64,000 nucleotides of DNA from contig CM024177.1 in the NCBI GenBank assembly GCA_013433145.1, positions 5,420,110-5,484,109 of the forward strand, read 5' to 3'. Below the pieces are notes generated by a model. That model worked only from the letters and a program-made list of their open reading frames with translations, had not been told where the DNA came from and did not search any database. Made by a program: the position numbers and the translations under genes. Positions 57,001-64,000 of the stretch are shown piece after piece; position 1 is the first letter of the stretch; every line of letters starts with the position of its first letter. This DNA is from Ascaris suum. Taxonomy: Eukaryota; Nematoda; Chromadorea; Rhabditida; Ascarididae.

Positions 57001-60000
57001 GCGCTAACGGTCCACCGGCGGTAGCTGTTCCCAGCACGTTTTAGATAACAGATCGAAGTGAAGTGCCGCTGTAGTCCAGTGGTTCCATAACCGAGCTTTT
57101 CTTGTGCAGGTAAACAATGACAGCCAGATTATGTCTGACTGCAACTCCTCATCCATCTGGCCCGTATTCACCAGAAACTCAATGTCTTTAAGGAAGCCAT
57201 TCCCAATTCAGCGCTATGCGGAGACATCGAGATTTGATTCTCTCATATGCGAGTTTCCTTTGTATAGGCAGTTGAGGCGTTCGGTCGCTTAGCGCCTTAT
57301 GCAGAAGAAACGAGTTCGTCAGGTGATCGGCAATTGATTATAATGACGTTTGTGTGTCTCCTTCGGTTGGGCAATTAGCTGTTTTTTCGCCGTGACGTGG
57401 TGCTTTTAGGTTCTGTAGTTCCCGACATCGACGGCGAGATTGCTAGCGCCCTTCTCAGAGCTGCTACTGGCCTTGATATGCATTCCCATAATGCCACTAT
57501 GGGGCTCCATTGTGCTGGTTGAATGCCGCTATCGCCAGCAATTGTCAGCTAGAATTCGGATGTCTCGATGCAGTTGGAACGGCCTGATTGATGGGATGCT
57601 ACCAGTATCCGATCGTTTTCATTCGCCATTTTCAGAATGACTTAAGAAATCAACTGATGTCATTTCGAGCAATCAGAATGTCATCTTTATCTGTTATTCC
57701 ACGTTTGCTTTAATTTGGCAAATCTTTTGATGGTTCTGTTGATTGTCTTTGCATCTTCAGTTGCCTGTCTGCTGAATATGTGCTGTTAAAGAAACAACAG
57801 ATTTCTCTATAACAGCATGGACTTATTTATTAGCCGAGCAGTTCGCTGATTTTGCTGCAGGGATTTATGAGAGCAATTACGTTACGAGTCGCAAGCAGTG
57901 GAGTGACTGCGGTGTGCCCGATAATTTTCTTTGGGATGTCTGTTTGAGTTGCTTATAATGTTGGTTGCAGTTGTAAAGCGTCATCGAATGTCGTACCGTT
58001 GAGCGACTCAGTTGTTCACCTCAGTTTTGCGAGGTTTCTTGATTATTTGGCTAATGGAATGTTTGCTACGTGTAGCGTCGCCTCCTTCAACAGGGTTTGT
58101 TACTCTTTATTGATTCCAAAACTGATTTCGTCTCTCATATGTTTCATATTCCTCACCTCCATTTCGCCCCGTCCCTTTCCTCTCGCGTCATCCTTATTTC
58201 ACGTGGTCCGCCATTCCTCTCTATATACCTGCATGGTATAGATGCAAGATTATATATTGTCCTGCTGGTATAAACTGAACATTTGAATCTTAGAAATGTT
58301 AACTTGTATGTTTGAGTGATGGGAAATGCATAAGTGCCTTCGTTTCGATTACTTGCTCGATTTCGAGCCGTTTTTTGAACACGAAATAAAAGTTGAGCAA
58401 TGTTTTGGGTTGGTGAAGAAAAGGAGGATTTCGGTAATAGTCAGTACCTTTGTGAAGTTCGGTAAAACAGAGCATTTGTGCTGTCTTTGCCATCTACCGT
58501 CGGTTTAGGTGGCGTCTACTGTGAATTAAAATGTTATGTTGGAGTCGCTGCTATACACACTTCAGTTCTCTGCATTTAGTTACTCATTACTCGCGCATTT
58601 TTAGTTTTCGTTGTTAGTTTTTAGTGCAAATTTGGTTTAGATTGTTACAAGTTAGAATTTACCTATAGTGCAAAACCTGTGGTCCTTTAATGGCATTTAG
58701 GTTAATAAGAATAATTTGGACATTGGACATAATTTTATCTTGTGAAACGCGTTTTTAGTGTATCAAGGGTGAATCGTTTCAGGAATGCACTCACTGCTGT
58801 TTCCATCAACACGATCACTATTTTGCGCTAAATAATTATGTTGCTTGTTTCAAAGTCCATCCGGTCAGTGACGTTTGTTTCCATCTCTCAGCAGTTATTA
58901 CCGTCTATTTCAGTTCACCTGATAGGGCACGAGTATTAGCACTTTAATGAGTATTGCTAATATTAGAATATACGAGAATTCATTTTTATAGAATAGATCT
59001 CGTTGTCGAATCGATCGATATTCGCACCGATTTTGCGAATTCCAAACGACTTGAGACATTATTTCGCAATAGGCCGTTATACAATAGAGCTGTTATGCTC
59101 TTTCTTGCACTTCTCTAAAATTTGATATTCAATGACTTCTTTTATTGGATAGAGAATGAATAAATTGTTGCACCCATATATCTTTGCGCACTTCGTTACA
59201 ATGTTGTGCGTTCGATCAGTGCTGCACAAAGATCAGTCAGTAGTCGGCGAGGGGTCCGACGCTCCATCCCTCGTCATCTCCGGTTTCTTGGACTTAAAAT
59301 TGCGATGACATCCGCAGCCTTCTCCTCCCATCTTCCCTTGCTCTTCATCGTTCCCCTTTTCCGCCCTCCGTCGATCCCCAAGCTATGATTAGCCTTGCGA
59401 CAACATTCTCTCGTAAATGTCGACCATAGGATGAATTGCAGTGCGTCAATAATAAAAGACCTCTTACTGGCGCAGAACCACAGTGTCCTATCATCCCCAC
59501 CTATCCTACCCTTACCGATTCGAGCTCATATCCCGATTTTTTACCACACGCGTTCCCGTGATCGGGAACTTTTATGCTACGATGACGTTATACGATTCCC
59601 TATCCTCACTCGAGTTTTGGAGCAACCCTGCAAAGTACTCACAGATGTTGATTCAGGTGCGCCCATATCACGTGATGTTCAGCCCAGTAGTGTGTGCTGT
59701 GGAGCCGTTGATGTTCACACGTAAGTTTGTTGCCGAAACAGAGGATGAAATACGAAAGACGGCAGATGCAGTTTTCAAAGTGATGCACTCGCAGTTAGAG
59801 AGGTTCACAAAGGCGGCCGATTATCAACGATATTCCTCCTTCTACACTTTGTTATCGACATTGTTGCAAGAGGCACAGACCAATTTCAGGTAATAAACTT
59901 CAGCCATTCGCTAAGAAGGTTCAAAGAGAATGCATACCTGAGAGGACGGCATTAACTTTCCTGTTAATCACTGTGTGTTTCCTGGCGGGTTGTGATCAGT

Positions 60001-63000
60001 CTTGGCAGTAGTGTAAAGGTTTTCTCAGATATTTGGGCCCTTTCTGAACAGAAATTGGTCTCGTGGTATGCGATGAGGTTTTCTGTAACGTTTATGAGGA
60101 ATTTCTTTAAGTTTAAAGCGGTCAGAAAGAGGACGGAAGAAAGGTTCGAAAGATATATTGAAGGATGAGAGAACTTTTCAATTCCCCTTCGCTGGACGAC
60201 TCCTTCTAGACTTCAGAGAGTCGGATTCTTTCTCTGTCGCACTAAATCGACTTCATTGCACTAGTTCTTGCTTACCAGTCATGTAGTTTGCTGACAAATA
60301 TTCTGTATATCGGTGTACCTGTTGCATTTTGGCTTTCAGTGACGTCCTGAGTCGGTTCGATGTGAATGGAGCGCTGAAGAGCGGTGGCTTAACTATTCGT
60401 TCTAACGATGGAGTATATATACAGGTGCCTAAACTGCGGAATTTACTTGTTTCACTTGCTTGCATCTGTCTCTGTTTGACGTTGTCTGTGTTTGTAGTTT
60501 TAGAGAGGTGTTATCTAAAAATATTCTTAGTGTTGTCGAAATGATTATATTTCCACAATAATCGGGAACTGAATCAATAGATGGAGTGCAGTCAGATGAC
60601 TCTTCTTCCTCCCTGATTAACACTTATGCGGTCTTTAAAAAAAGGTGGTTTTTTGTGCATTTTTCCCGTCATTTGACAGCCGTGACATTCCTCTAAGCTC
60701 ATCGATATTCGCCTTCCTTGTGTGTGTGTATTATATGCGTAGGCTTCCTTTCCCAAGTTGCTGAGACGCGGAAGTATTGAGACATATACGAGTAGGAAAC
60801 TTGCGCGGATTGAATGAGAAAAGGAATCAGATGTTTTAGGCGAAATAGGCAAAAATTTATAATGAAACATCAGAAGAGGGAAATGGTTAAAACTCGCCGA
60901 CACAGAAAAAAAATTCAATTTTTGACGATCGCAATAGTCGCATTTCTCCTTTTCGGCGTGTTCAACACTAGAGTCGTGTATTTCTGCGTGTTATAAGGGA
61001 TTTTTCTTGTATATCTCATGTATTATTGACTAGATTAATGTTCCATCAATGCGGAAAATATGCCTTATGAAGGTAGCGGCTACAATAGACGTTAATTGAG
61101 TACAATCTGTTAGGGCGATTGCTATGGTAACGATAATACTGCGAGTACTATTAGGGCGGTGAGTACGGTAACACTGTGAATATCTTTAAGGCAATGGATA
61201 CGATAACTCGTTGTCGCTATATTGTGCAACATATGATCGAGCAGTGGAATGAGCAGAGCACAAGGCTTGCACAAAGTGTGCGCGCTTTCAAAAAAAGCGC
61301 CAGTAGTTCACTCATCTCACCTGTTCCTCACCAAGCATCAGCTGCACCAACATCCGACTGCGGTGATACAACGAAAGGTGAACACTCTTCGGTAAGGAGG
61401 TTGTTCTTGCCGTATCACGCATCCTATACTGATGCGCTATAATAATCTGCTTCATTGAAGGTACATGATAGGCTGGTAGTGGATAATGACTATCCGTTCA
61501 ATGATGCAGTGGTGGCCTGTCAAGGTGTTCCCCACACCCTCCCTCAGTATTGGTTTAAAAAATCGCTTCTCGCAATGCAGTGGTGCATGAGTGTATGACG
61601 TTAAATTTGTGACGAACACAGCACATAACTGATACACAAGAATGAAGTGCTAACGTAAAGTGCCGTCGCTTATGGCGTTCAGCAACGGCAGTACCAACGC
61701 GTTTATTTAACTGAAGTTGTGATAGTGGTGGCCTGAGTCTAAACGAGTATACCAGGTTAATTTCCTAAACGATCTTGATTTATCGTTATAGATACTCGTG
61801 GCGGATTTGTCTTGTGACGAAAGCAATCTCCATTTTGAGGTGCTGGAAATGAGAATAATTGTGGAACATGGGAGGAAGGGGTGGTCATCGGCCAGCAATT
61901 TTTACACAGCAGTGTCCAAGATTTCCAAACAGAAAACTTACAGAGGAAACCTTCATAGAATTTCATTGGCGGAAAATTCCGAAAGAATGCTCCAGCGTCA
62001 CCGTTTAATCGTCAAGAGCTGTTATACCTCCAGCTGTCGTTTTTCTCTAACGCTTTAGATTACTTTATCATATCGGCTTACAGCCGTGGGGTTTGAAGTG
62101 TTTGCAGCTTATCAAATCAATCTGCACTCCACTGTGAGCTTGTGGAGTTGGTACCTAAAAACGAATGAGTGCAGTATCTGTGTTTAATGCTTCGATCGTA
62201 TTGGTTCTCGAAGCACTGGCAACGATATATTATATTTGTCCTTTACTCAGGTGTGATTTCAGCGTGGAATAGAATTGGGTCGTTTTGTGAACGGCGTAAG
62301 AAGTATTTGAAGGTGAAATCATATTCACATCATTAAATATTTGCATATTGAAAAAATTGGATTATTGAGGAGAGTGCTGTAAACTTGAAAATATTTTGCT
62401 TTCGGACGGTGCAAGTTGTTTTATTAAATCTCCAATGCACCCACTGTTGCATTATTCAGTCGGATTTTATTTGTATTTTGAATTCTTTATGAGTCACTTA
62501 GTTGTGTGGAGGATACTTTTTTAAAAGTGAGTTGTGGGAGCTCTATTCCATCATGTGATTGTTGAGGGGGAGAGGCATGAGGGGGGGAGGGGGGAATTGA
62601 AGTAATGTGTGAAGAGAAAGGTGAATGATTACGTGGTTGCCAGATTTTTGCAGAATTTTTCGCATGTTTTTTGATGCACTACACTTGAAGGAGTCGAATG
62701 AGCTGGCAAGCACTGAAGAGACAGCTGCAGCAGGTTTGGTACCTCCTTCGACTACTGAGGTCGAGCTCACTTCTGTCGACAGTCCATTCCTCTCACAACT
62801 TCACTTTGCACTTCCTTTCACCATGAGTACGTATTCGTTGCTTCATAACATGCGCTGAATCGTTTTTAGGCGACCCCTCAGGTCACATGACGGTTTATTT
62901 GGAAAGTTCTGCAATGATACCTCTGTGGGCTATTGGATTTTCCTCTGTGGTCTGCGTTTGAGCGATTTTTCAATTTCTGTTAGAATTTTGCTGTAGGAAG

Positions 63001-64000
63001 CTAAAGCTCGTCTGCAAATGGTCGCATATTATTTTTTATTTGGTGCCGTAACTAGCTAAGCTGTTGTCACCGACGTTCAAGAATTTTTAAGTAGTGGTAG
63101 CCAAATACATTTCATTCGAATACTAGTAACAATTAATGAGCGTCTGCCATGTTTTTAGGTGGAGTGACAACCGTGGTTCGTGATCTCGTTGATCACAAGG
63201 GAACAGTGCATCCGGATATCGGCTCTATTGTTGCCTATGCACTCTCATCAAGCGAATACGAAGCGAAACGGAAGAATATGCGGGAAATTCGGTCTTCAAA
63301 TGGAGTACCAATTACTTTAAGGCTCGGTTGTTTCCCAGTTTTTTTACGCTTTGGGACAAACTTTTACCAGTATTGATATTTCTGCGATAACCACAAATTC
63401 GTTGTAATTTTGTTTAGTATAGAGGGCAATCAAATTGGTGGATAGCTGATGGCTAGGGTTCCTCTGTTTTCATCAACTTCTGCTGGGCTGTGTTTGTCAT
63501 CCACTTGAGACAAATCGTCACCATTTTTAGTGAAGCTAGCATTTTATTTGTATAGTTTCTTGATGTGTTGGAGCCATCTTGATCGGTGCAAGGAGGGCTC
63601 TGCTTGTCGGCATTCCATCCCCCTTTTTGGCCAGTTTACCTCTCTTCTGATTGTTTGAATGACTGTCATGGTGGATATGTTTGCAGGAACAGCGCAACTG
63701 AGAATGATATTGCCGGTAATTACGAGCATATCGAATTGGATTTTGCAGACGATAGAGCGCAATACTTCGTTAAGGTTACTATTACAGCTTTATTCCGCCG
63801 AAGACTCACTGATATAAAATGCGTATTTATAAAGTGAATGTTGGATAATATTCTCAGCTCCCTTATGTTCTGCGTGATGTTGATTTTAAGAAATTTGTCG
63901 TATGCAACGCAGGAAAGGACGCGAAACCCTCTTGCATCTATGCAACTGGTTGTTTCCGCATGGCGGTATTGCGGCAAATTTTGTACATGTATCCTTTATA
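38797..64000 (+). CDS. PIKFYVE: PIKfyve/Fab1 phosphatidylinositol 3-phosphate 5-kinase, 3' end outside window
   Basis: PIKfyve phosphorylates PI3P to PI(3,5)P2 on endosomes and lysosomes and controls their size and acidity; the C. elegans orthologue is ppk-3. Exons that join in consistent phase: 38797-39049, 40378-40504, (44124 region uncertain), 45205-45365, 46211-46375, 47569-47855, 48558-48796, 49053-49194, 49707-49856, 50399-50686, 51649-51873, 52703-52869, 53178-53372, 54186-54374, 55192-55395, 57971-58094, 58783-58863, 59657-59889, 60340-60424, 61191-61391, 61792-61839, 62691-62826, 63159-63291, 63687-63774 and 63858 onward. They give about 1,380 residues. Domain order: Ser-rich N-terminus, FYVE finger (about residue 130-200), chaperonin-like Cpn60/TCP-1 domain (about 410-680), Cys/His-rich conserved region (about 800-1080), linker with coiled coil, pre-kinase motif, start of kinase. 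No DEP domain is seen between FYVE and Cpn60, unlike in vertebrates and flies. The catalytic core lies beyond the window. Confidence 0.9.
39050..40377 (+). other. PIKfyve intron, 1.3 kb
   Basis: T-rich; no exon or repeat was recognised. Confidence 0.6.
40378..40504 (+). CDS. PIKFYVE: PIKfyve exon 2, basic Ser-rich segment
   Basis: The acceptor TTGCTTCAG matches the phase-1 donor of exon 1. It encodes GRNEETEAEG, then KRKLSTRLSSLFRSRRPSLV, and ends in DYN with phase-2 donor AG|GTGATT. Human PIKfyve also has a short S/T-L-F-R segment before the FYVE finger. Confidence 0.7.
40505..44123 (+). other. PIKfyve intron sequence, 3.6 kb
   Basis: T-rich. It holds an open frame at 41044-41409 that is Phe/Leu/Val-rich and a by-product of the T-rich strand. 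A CT-rich tract lies at about 40735-40785. No exon was supported. Confidence 0.5.
44124..44285 (+). CDS. PIKFYVE: Possible PIKfyve exon before the FYVE finger
   Basis: The open frame after TTTTATAG reads DCSSAELRSSSLSMSSLLNE, resembling human TAVQLRSLSTVLKRLKEIM just upstream of FYVE. Joining it in phase to exon 2 needs a different acceptor (for example ACAAG before 44150) or another exon, and the donor is not clear. Both borders are approximate. Confidence 0.38.
45205..45365 (+). CDS. PIKFYVE: PIKfyve exon, FYVE zinc finger (first part)
   Basis: The acceptor GATTGCAG opens on SDIRRYWMPDSTGRECYECQ and continues ERFTTFRRRHHCRLCGQIFC. The WxxD, RRRHHCRLCG and paired-Cys features that bind PI3P and two zinc ions are all present. 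The donor G|GTAGGT is phase 1. Confidence 0.95.
46211..46375 (+). CDS. PIKFYVE: PIKfyve exon, end of FYVE finger
   Basis: It reads GYMGDLRLCAYCARIVMSYL, supplying the last Cys pair (human YTGDLRACTYC). A strong GTGAGT at 46303 looks like a donor, but using it would break the phase of the next exon. Reading on to ACAG|GTTTGC at 46375 restores it. Confidence 0.88.
47569..47855 (+). CDS. PIKFYVE: PIKfyve exon, FYVE-Cpn60 spacer
   Basis: The acceptor ATGTTTCAG gives a Ser/Thr/Val-rich spacer that ends DDCEPEWVRSIEMFNDSG. The EPxWxxxIEM string is found at the comparable position in animal PIKfyve. The donor ATT|GTAATT is phase 0. The long minus-strand frame over it is a shadow. Confidence 0.8.
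48558..48796 (+). CDS. PIKFYVE: PIKfyve exon, lead into Cpn60 domain
   Basis: The acceptor TTTTTTTAG opens on KTDDLNSSRSLCFLDG. A SEEES-type acidic stretch follows, then the helix FEDRAQKLLLYLFERELLDP. The donor TT|GTGAGT is phase 2. Confidence 0.82.
49053..49194 (+). CDS. PIKFYVE: PIKfyve exon, Cpn60/TCP-1-like domain start
   Basis: WWDVIWPVSRRVSSLVRVDV, then DHINMLKYVHVKKL; compare human WKDIIVPIACKVANTVRPDV and MDIRQFVHIKKI. In Fab1 proteins this domain contacts the Vac14 scaffold. Confidence 0.93.
49707..49856 (+). CDS. PIKFYVE: PIKfyve exon, Cpn60/TCP-1-like domain
   Basis: 50 codons: VIEGIVCSKSVTHGSMPRYI, then AGSVEYERVPGKLSSIDAII. The VxGxVCxKxVxHxxM motif is the hallmark of this domain. 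Confidence 0.94.
49947..49972. repeat. Poly-G run in PIKfyve intron
   Basis: Long G runs interrupted by two A, on the sense strand, about 90 bases after the donor at 49857. Such runs could form G-quadruplexes in the pre-mRNA. Confidence 0.85.
50399..50686 (+). CDS. PIKFYVE: PIKfyve exon, Cpn60/TCP-1-like domain core
   Basis: 96 codons: ESDYLSKQVERILAQRPSVL, LVEQNVARLAVELLLKAGVT, LVSNIKSQVLHRVARSTRAD. This follows the human block EEYLKNVVARILALRPDVVL closely. The donor CTC|GTAAGT is strong. Confidence 0.95.
50687..51648 (+). other. PIKfyve intron, 0.96 kb
   Basis: T-rich. The frame remains open for a few codons before the next exon, but alignment places the acceptor at GCTTAAG, not at the earlier GATTAG near 51593. 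Confidence 0.6.
51649..51873 (+). CDS. PIKFYVE: PIKfyve exon, end of Cpn60/TCP-1-like domain
   Basis: VFSDCPAELGCSVVLKGRSM, then RELRAAKRILRHMVLALYSS; human FFEGCPQHLGCTIKLRGGS aligns without a gap when joined to KTLL of the previous exon. The donor CCG|GTACTC is phase 0. Confidence 0.9.
52703..52869 (+). CDS. PIKFYVE: PIKfyve exon after Cpn60 domain
   Basis: The acceptor CATTTTCAG opens on ESFMHRLKECTLSASPLINF, followed by PFLETAKGRRCVLRPYF, the PYLETxxGRxxxLRxYF motif of PIKfyve. The donor AG|GTGAGC is phase 2. Confidence 0.9.
53178..53372 (+). CDS. PIKFYVE: PIKfyve exon, charged linker with HPF motif
   Basis: RRRVEQEERETESNKLVEEA, then MHPFVCNQELGEVSDEELAS, FRATSG. The HPF....D..L..FRA pattern is present in animal PIKfyve. 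The donor GA|GTGAGT is phase 2. Confidence 0.85.
54186..54374 (+). CDS. PIKFYVE: PIKfyve exon, Cys/His-rich region start
   Basis: HQRIAVLFGSFSAKSPNAPL, then CVRPWVVQMEHYGNNDMCLG; human HQRLCVLFSSSSAQSSNAPS and CVSPWIVTMEFYGKNDLTLG. Donor AA|GTATGC. Confidence 0.95.
55192..55395 (+). CDS. PIKFYVE: PIKfyve exon, Cys/His-rich region
   Basis: FCFNKDYQCPSTNCDVPMLD, then HSRKMVYRKVCVEIV and ending GTLLAWHYCPG; the human counterpart is YCFRPSYQCPSMFCDTPMVH. The donor GG|GTTTGT leads into a 2.6 kb intron. Confidence 0.93.
55870..57300 (-). mobile_element. Decayed LINE (RTE/CR1-like), reverse transcriptase part, antisense in a PIKfyve intron
   Basis: The minus strand, read in shifting frames, gives the fingers/palm of a non-LTR reverse transcriptase. 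VIVYLHKKSS (57095-57122) and LDYSGTSLRSV (57056-57083) match the WxxxxIIPLFKKG...CxNYRGISLLS block. KFRPGRSTVDQVFATRS (about 56915-56966) matches GFRPGRSTVDQIF. DSADNVALYSS (56561-56600) is a damaged YADD box, and LDINVCAKAPNIGKM matches the DARIxKAxxAFGKL block after it. The YADD Tyr and one Asp are changed and stops are frequent, so it is dead. Its order runs right to left. Weak similarity may continue to about 57640. Confidence 0.75.
57971..58094 (+). CDS. PIKFYVE: PIKfyve exon, Cys/His-rich region
   Basis: The acceptor TTGGTTGCAG opens on CKASSNVVPLSDSVVHLSFA, then RFLDYLANGMFA; human CKQVTPVVALSNESWSMSFA and KYLELRFYG. The donor AGG|GTTTGT is phase 0. Confidence 0.93.
58783..58863 (+). 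CDS. PIKFYVE: PIKfyve exon, Cys/His-rich region, HxxxxHYF
   Basis: 27 codons: ECTHCCFHQHDHYFALNNYV then ACFKVHP; human CGHSIHHDYHQYFSYNQMVA. The donor CCG|GTCAGT is phase 0. The frame stays open beyond it, but the next conserved block is in the exon at 59657. Confidence 0.9.
58864..59656 (+). other. PIKfyve intron, 0.79 kb
   Basis: Contains frames that run into the next exon, but the family alignment (KVHP joined to VRPYHVMFSP) puts the acceptor at GATTCAG|59657. Confidence 0.6.
59657..59889 (+). CDS. PIKFYVE: PIKfyve exon, end of Cys/His-rich region
   Basis: VRPYHVMFSPVVCAVEPLMF, then a helical stretch with AETEDEIRKTADAVFKVMHS and SFYTLLSTLLQEAQTNF. It matches human IRLLEVCVPLPKIF plus the following helices. 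The donor AG|GTAATA is phase 2. Confidence 0.88.
60340..60424 (+). CDS. PIKFYVE: PIKfyve exon, linker
   Basis: The acceptor GGCTTTCAG fits the phase-2 donor. It encodes SDVLSRFDVNGALKSGGLTI and ends DGVYIQ; the donor CAG|GTGCCT is phase 0. No strong similarity; support is splice signal and frame. Confidence 0.65.
61191..61391 (+). CDS. PIKFYVE: PIKfyve exon, linker coiled coil
   Basis: 67 codons: a helix with YIVQHMIEQWNEQSTRLAQS (human LCEVLQAWNNRLQDLFQQE), then a Ser/Pro/Ala-rich tail. Donor choice: G|GTGAAC at 61377 leaves phase 1, while the stronger TCG|GTAAGG at 61391 leaves phase 0 and fits the next open exon. Confidence 0.75.
61792..61839 (+). CDS. PIKFYVE: PIKfyve exon, linker (3' edge uncertain)
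   Basis: The acceptor CGTTATAG opens on ILVADLSCDESNLHFE; the donor GAG|GTGCTG leaves phase 0. The frame remains open to 62058 and other donors are possible, so the exon could be longer. Confidence 0.5.
62691..62826 (+). CDS. PIKFYVE: PIKfyve exon, pre-kinase linker
   Basis: ESNELASTEETAAAGLVPPS, then VDSPFLSQLHFALPFTM, like the hydrophobic P-L-P-F segment ahead of the human kinase. The donor ATGA|GTACGT is phase 1. A better acceptor consensus (TTTTTGCAG before 62654) would extend it upstream but needs a phase-2 donor before it. Confidence 0.62.
63159..63291 (+). CDS. PIKFYVE: PIKfyve exon, pre-kinase AYALSS motif
   Basis: The acceptor GTTTTTAG opens on GVTTVVRDLVDHKG; then GSIVAYALSSSEYEAKRKNM, matching PSSIIAFALSCKEY in human PIKfyve. 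The donor CG|GTCTTC was chosen to fit the phase of the next exon and is weak. Confidence 0.8.
63687..63774 (+). CDS. PIKFYVE: PIKfyve exon, entry to kinase domain
   Basis: The acceptor GTTTGCAG opens on NSATENDIAGNYEHIELDFA, then DDRAQYFVK; human HVELQFSDANAKFYCR. The donor AAG|GTTACT is phase 0. Confidence 0.82.
63858..64000 (+). CDS. PIKFYVE: Probable PIKfyve exon, kinase N-lobe, cut by window end
   Basis: The acceptor ATTCTCAG is phase 0 and the frame is open to the edge. It reads LPYVLRDVDFKKF, then AGKDAKPSCIYATGCFRM and AVLRQI. FVK-LPY resembles FYCR-LYY, and YAT followed by LRQ resembles the YATEDDRFILKQ strand. The canonical GGKSG loop is not visible and an Arg stands where the ATP-binding Lys would be, so either the domain is divergent or this exon is wrong. 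Confidence 0.42.

Noticed and set aside
58864..58957. Read-through of the HxxxxHYF PIKfyve exon
   Set aside because: The frame is open but the family's next block (VRPYHVMFSPVVCAVEPLMF) is in the exon at 59657, which joins in phase to the donor at 58863.
59395..59656. Open frames directly upstream of the 59657 exon
   Set aside because: They show no PIKfyve similarity, and alignment places a TTCAG acceptor at the start of the conserved sequence.

Overview
The window is eukaryotic and looks nematode. It has intron-rich genes with short exons, introns from about 80 bases to several kb, T-rich sense strands and TTTCAG-type acceptors. It is fairly AT-rich, with long TA microsatellites. Three protein genes are best matched by a chitin-deacetylase-like protein, a SCHIP1-family protein and a PIKfyve lipid kinase. 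Intron size and base composition would suit an ascaridoid-type nematode, but this is an inference and the species is not fixed by anything seen. Exon edges below come from reading splice sites, codon phase and protein similarity by eye.

Layout. (1) 860-2364, plus strand: the last three exons of a polysaccharide (chitin) deacetylase-like gene whose 5' part lies left of the window. (2) 2365-8882: intergenic. (3) 8883 to about 18.4 kb, minus strand: a schwannomin-interacting protein 1 (SCHIP1) homologue with an acidic/serine-rich N-terminal part and a conserved C-terminal coiled coil; its 5' end may lie further right. (4) About 18.4-38.8 kb: no confident gene. It holds a duplicated repeat built on a perfect palindrome, a GC-rich island, TA microsatellites, an SL1-like sequence and a decayed LINE (endonuclease part, 33.7-34.9 kb). 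(5) 38797 to the right edge, plus strand: a PIKfyve/Fab1 (C. elegans ppk-3-like) gene with at least 23 exons. Its exons encode the FYVE zinc finger, the chaperonin-like (Cpn60/TCP-1) domain, the conserved Cys/His-rich region, a linker coiled coil and the entry to the kinase domain; the window ends inside the kinase. A second decayed LINE (reverse transcriptase part) sits antisense in the intron at 55396-57970.

The three genes do not form a pathway. The deacetylase would act on extracellular chitin, SCHIP1 at the cortical cytoskeleton/merlin axis, and PIKfyve on endolysosomal membranes, where it makes PI(3,5)P2. The deacetylase and SCHIP1 genes are convergent; SCHIP1 and PIKfyve are divergent across about 20 kb. 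The most unusual observations are the palindrome-centred repeat pair, the two LINE relics that cover adjacent parts of one element type, the SL1-like sequence in front of a GC-rich open frame, and an oddly divergent start to the PIKfyve kinase domain.
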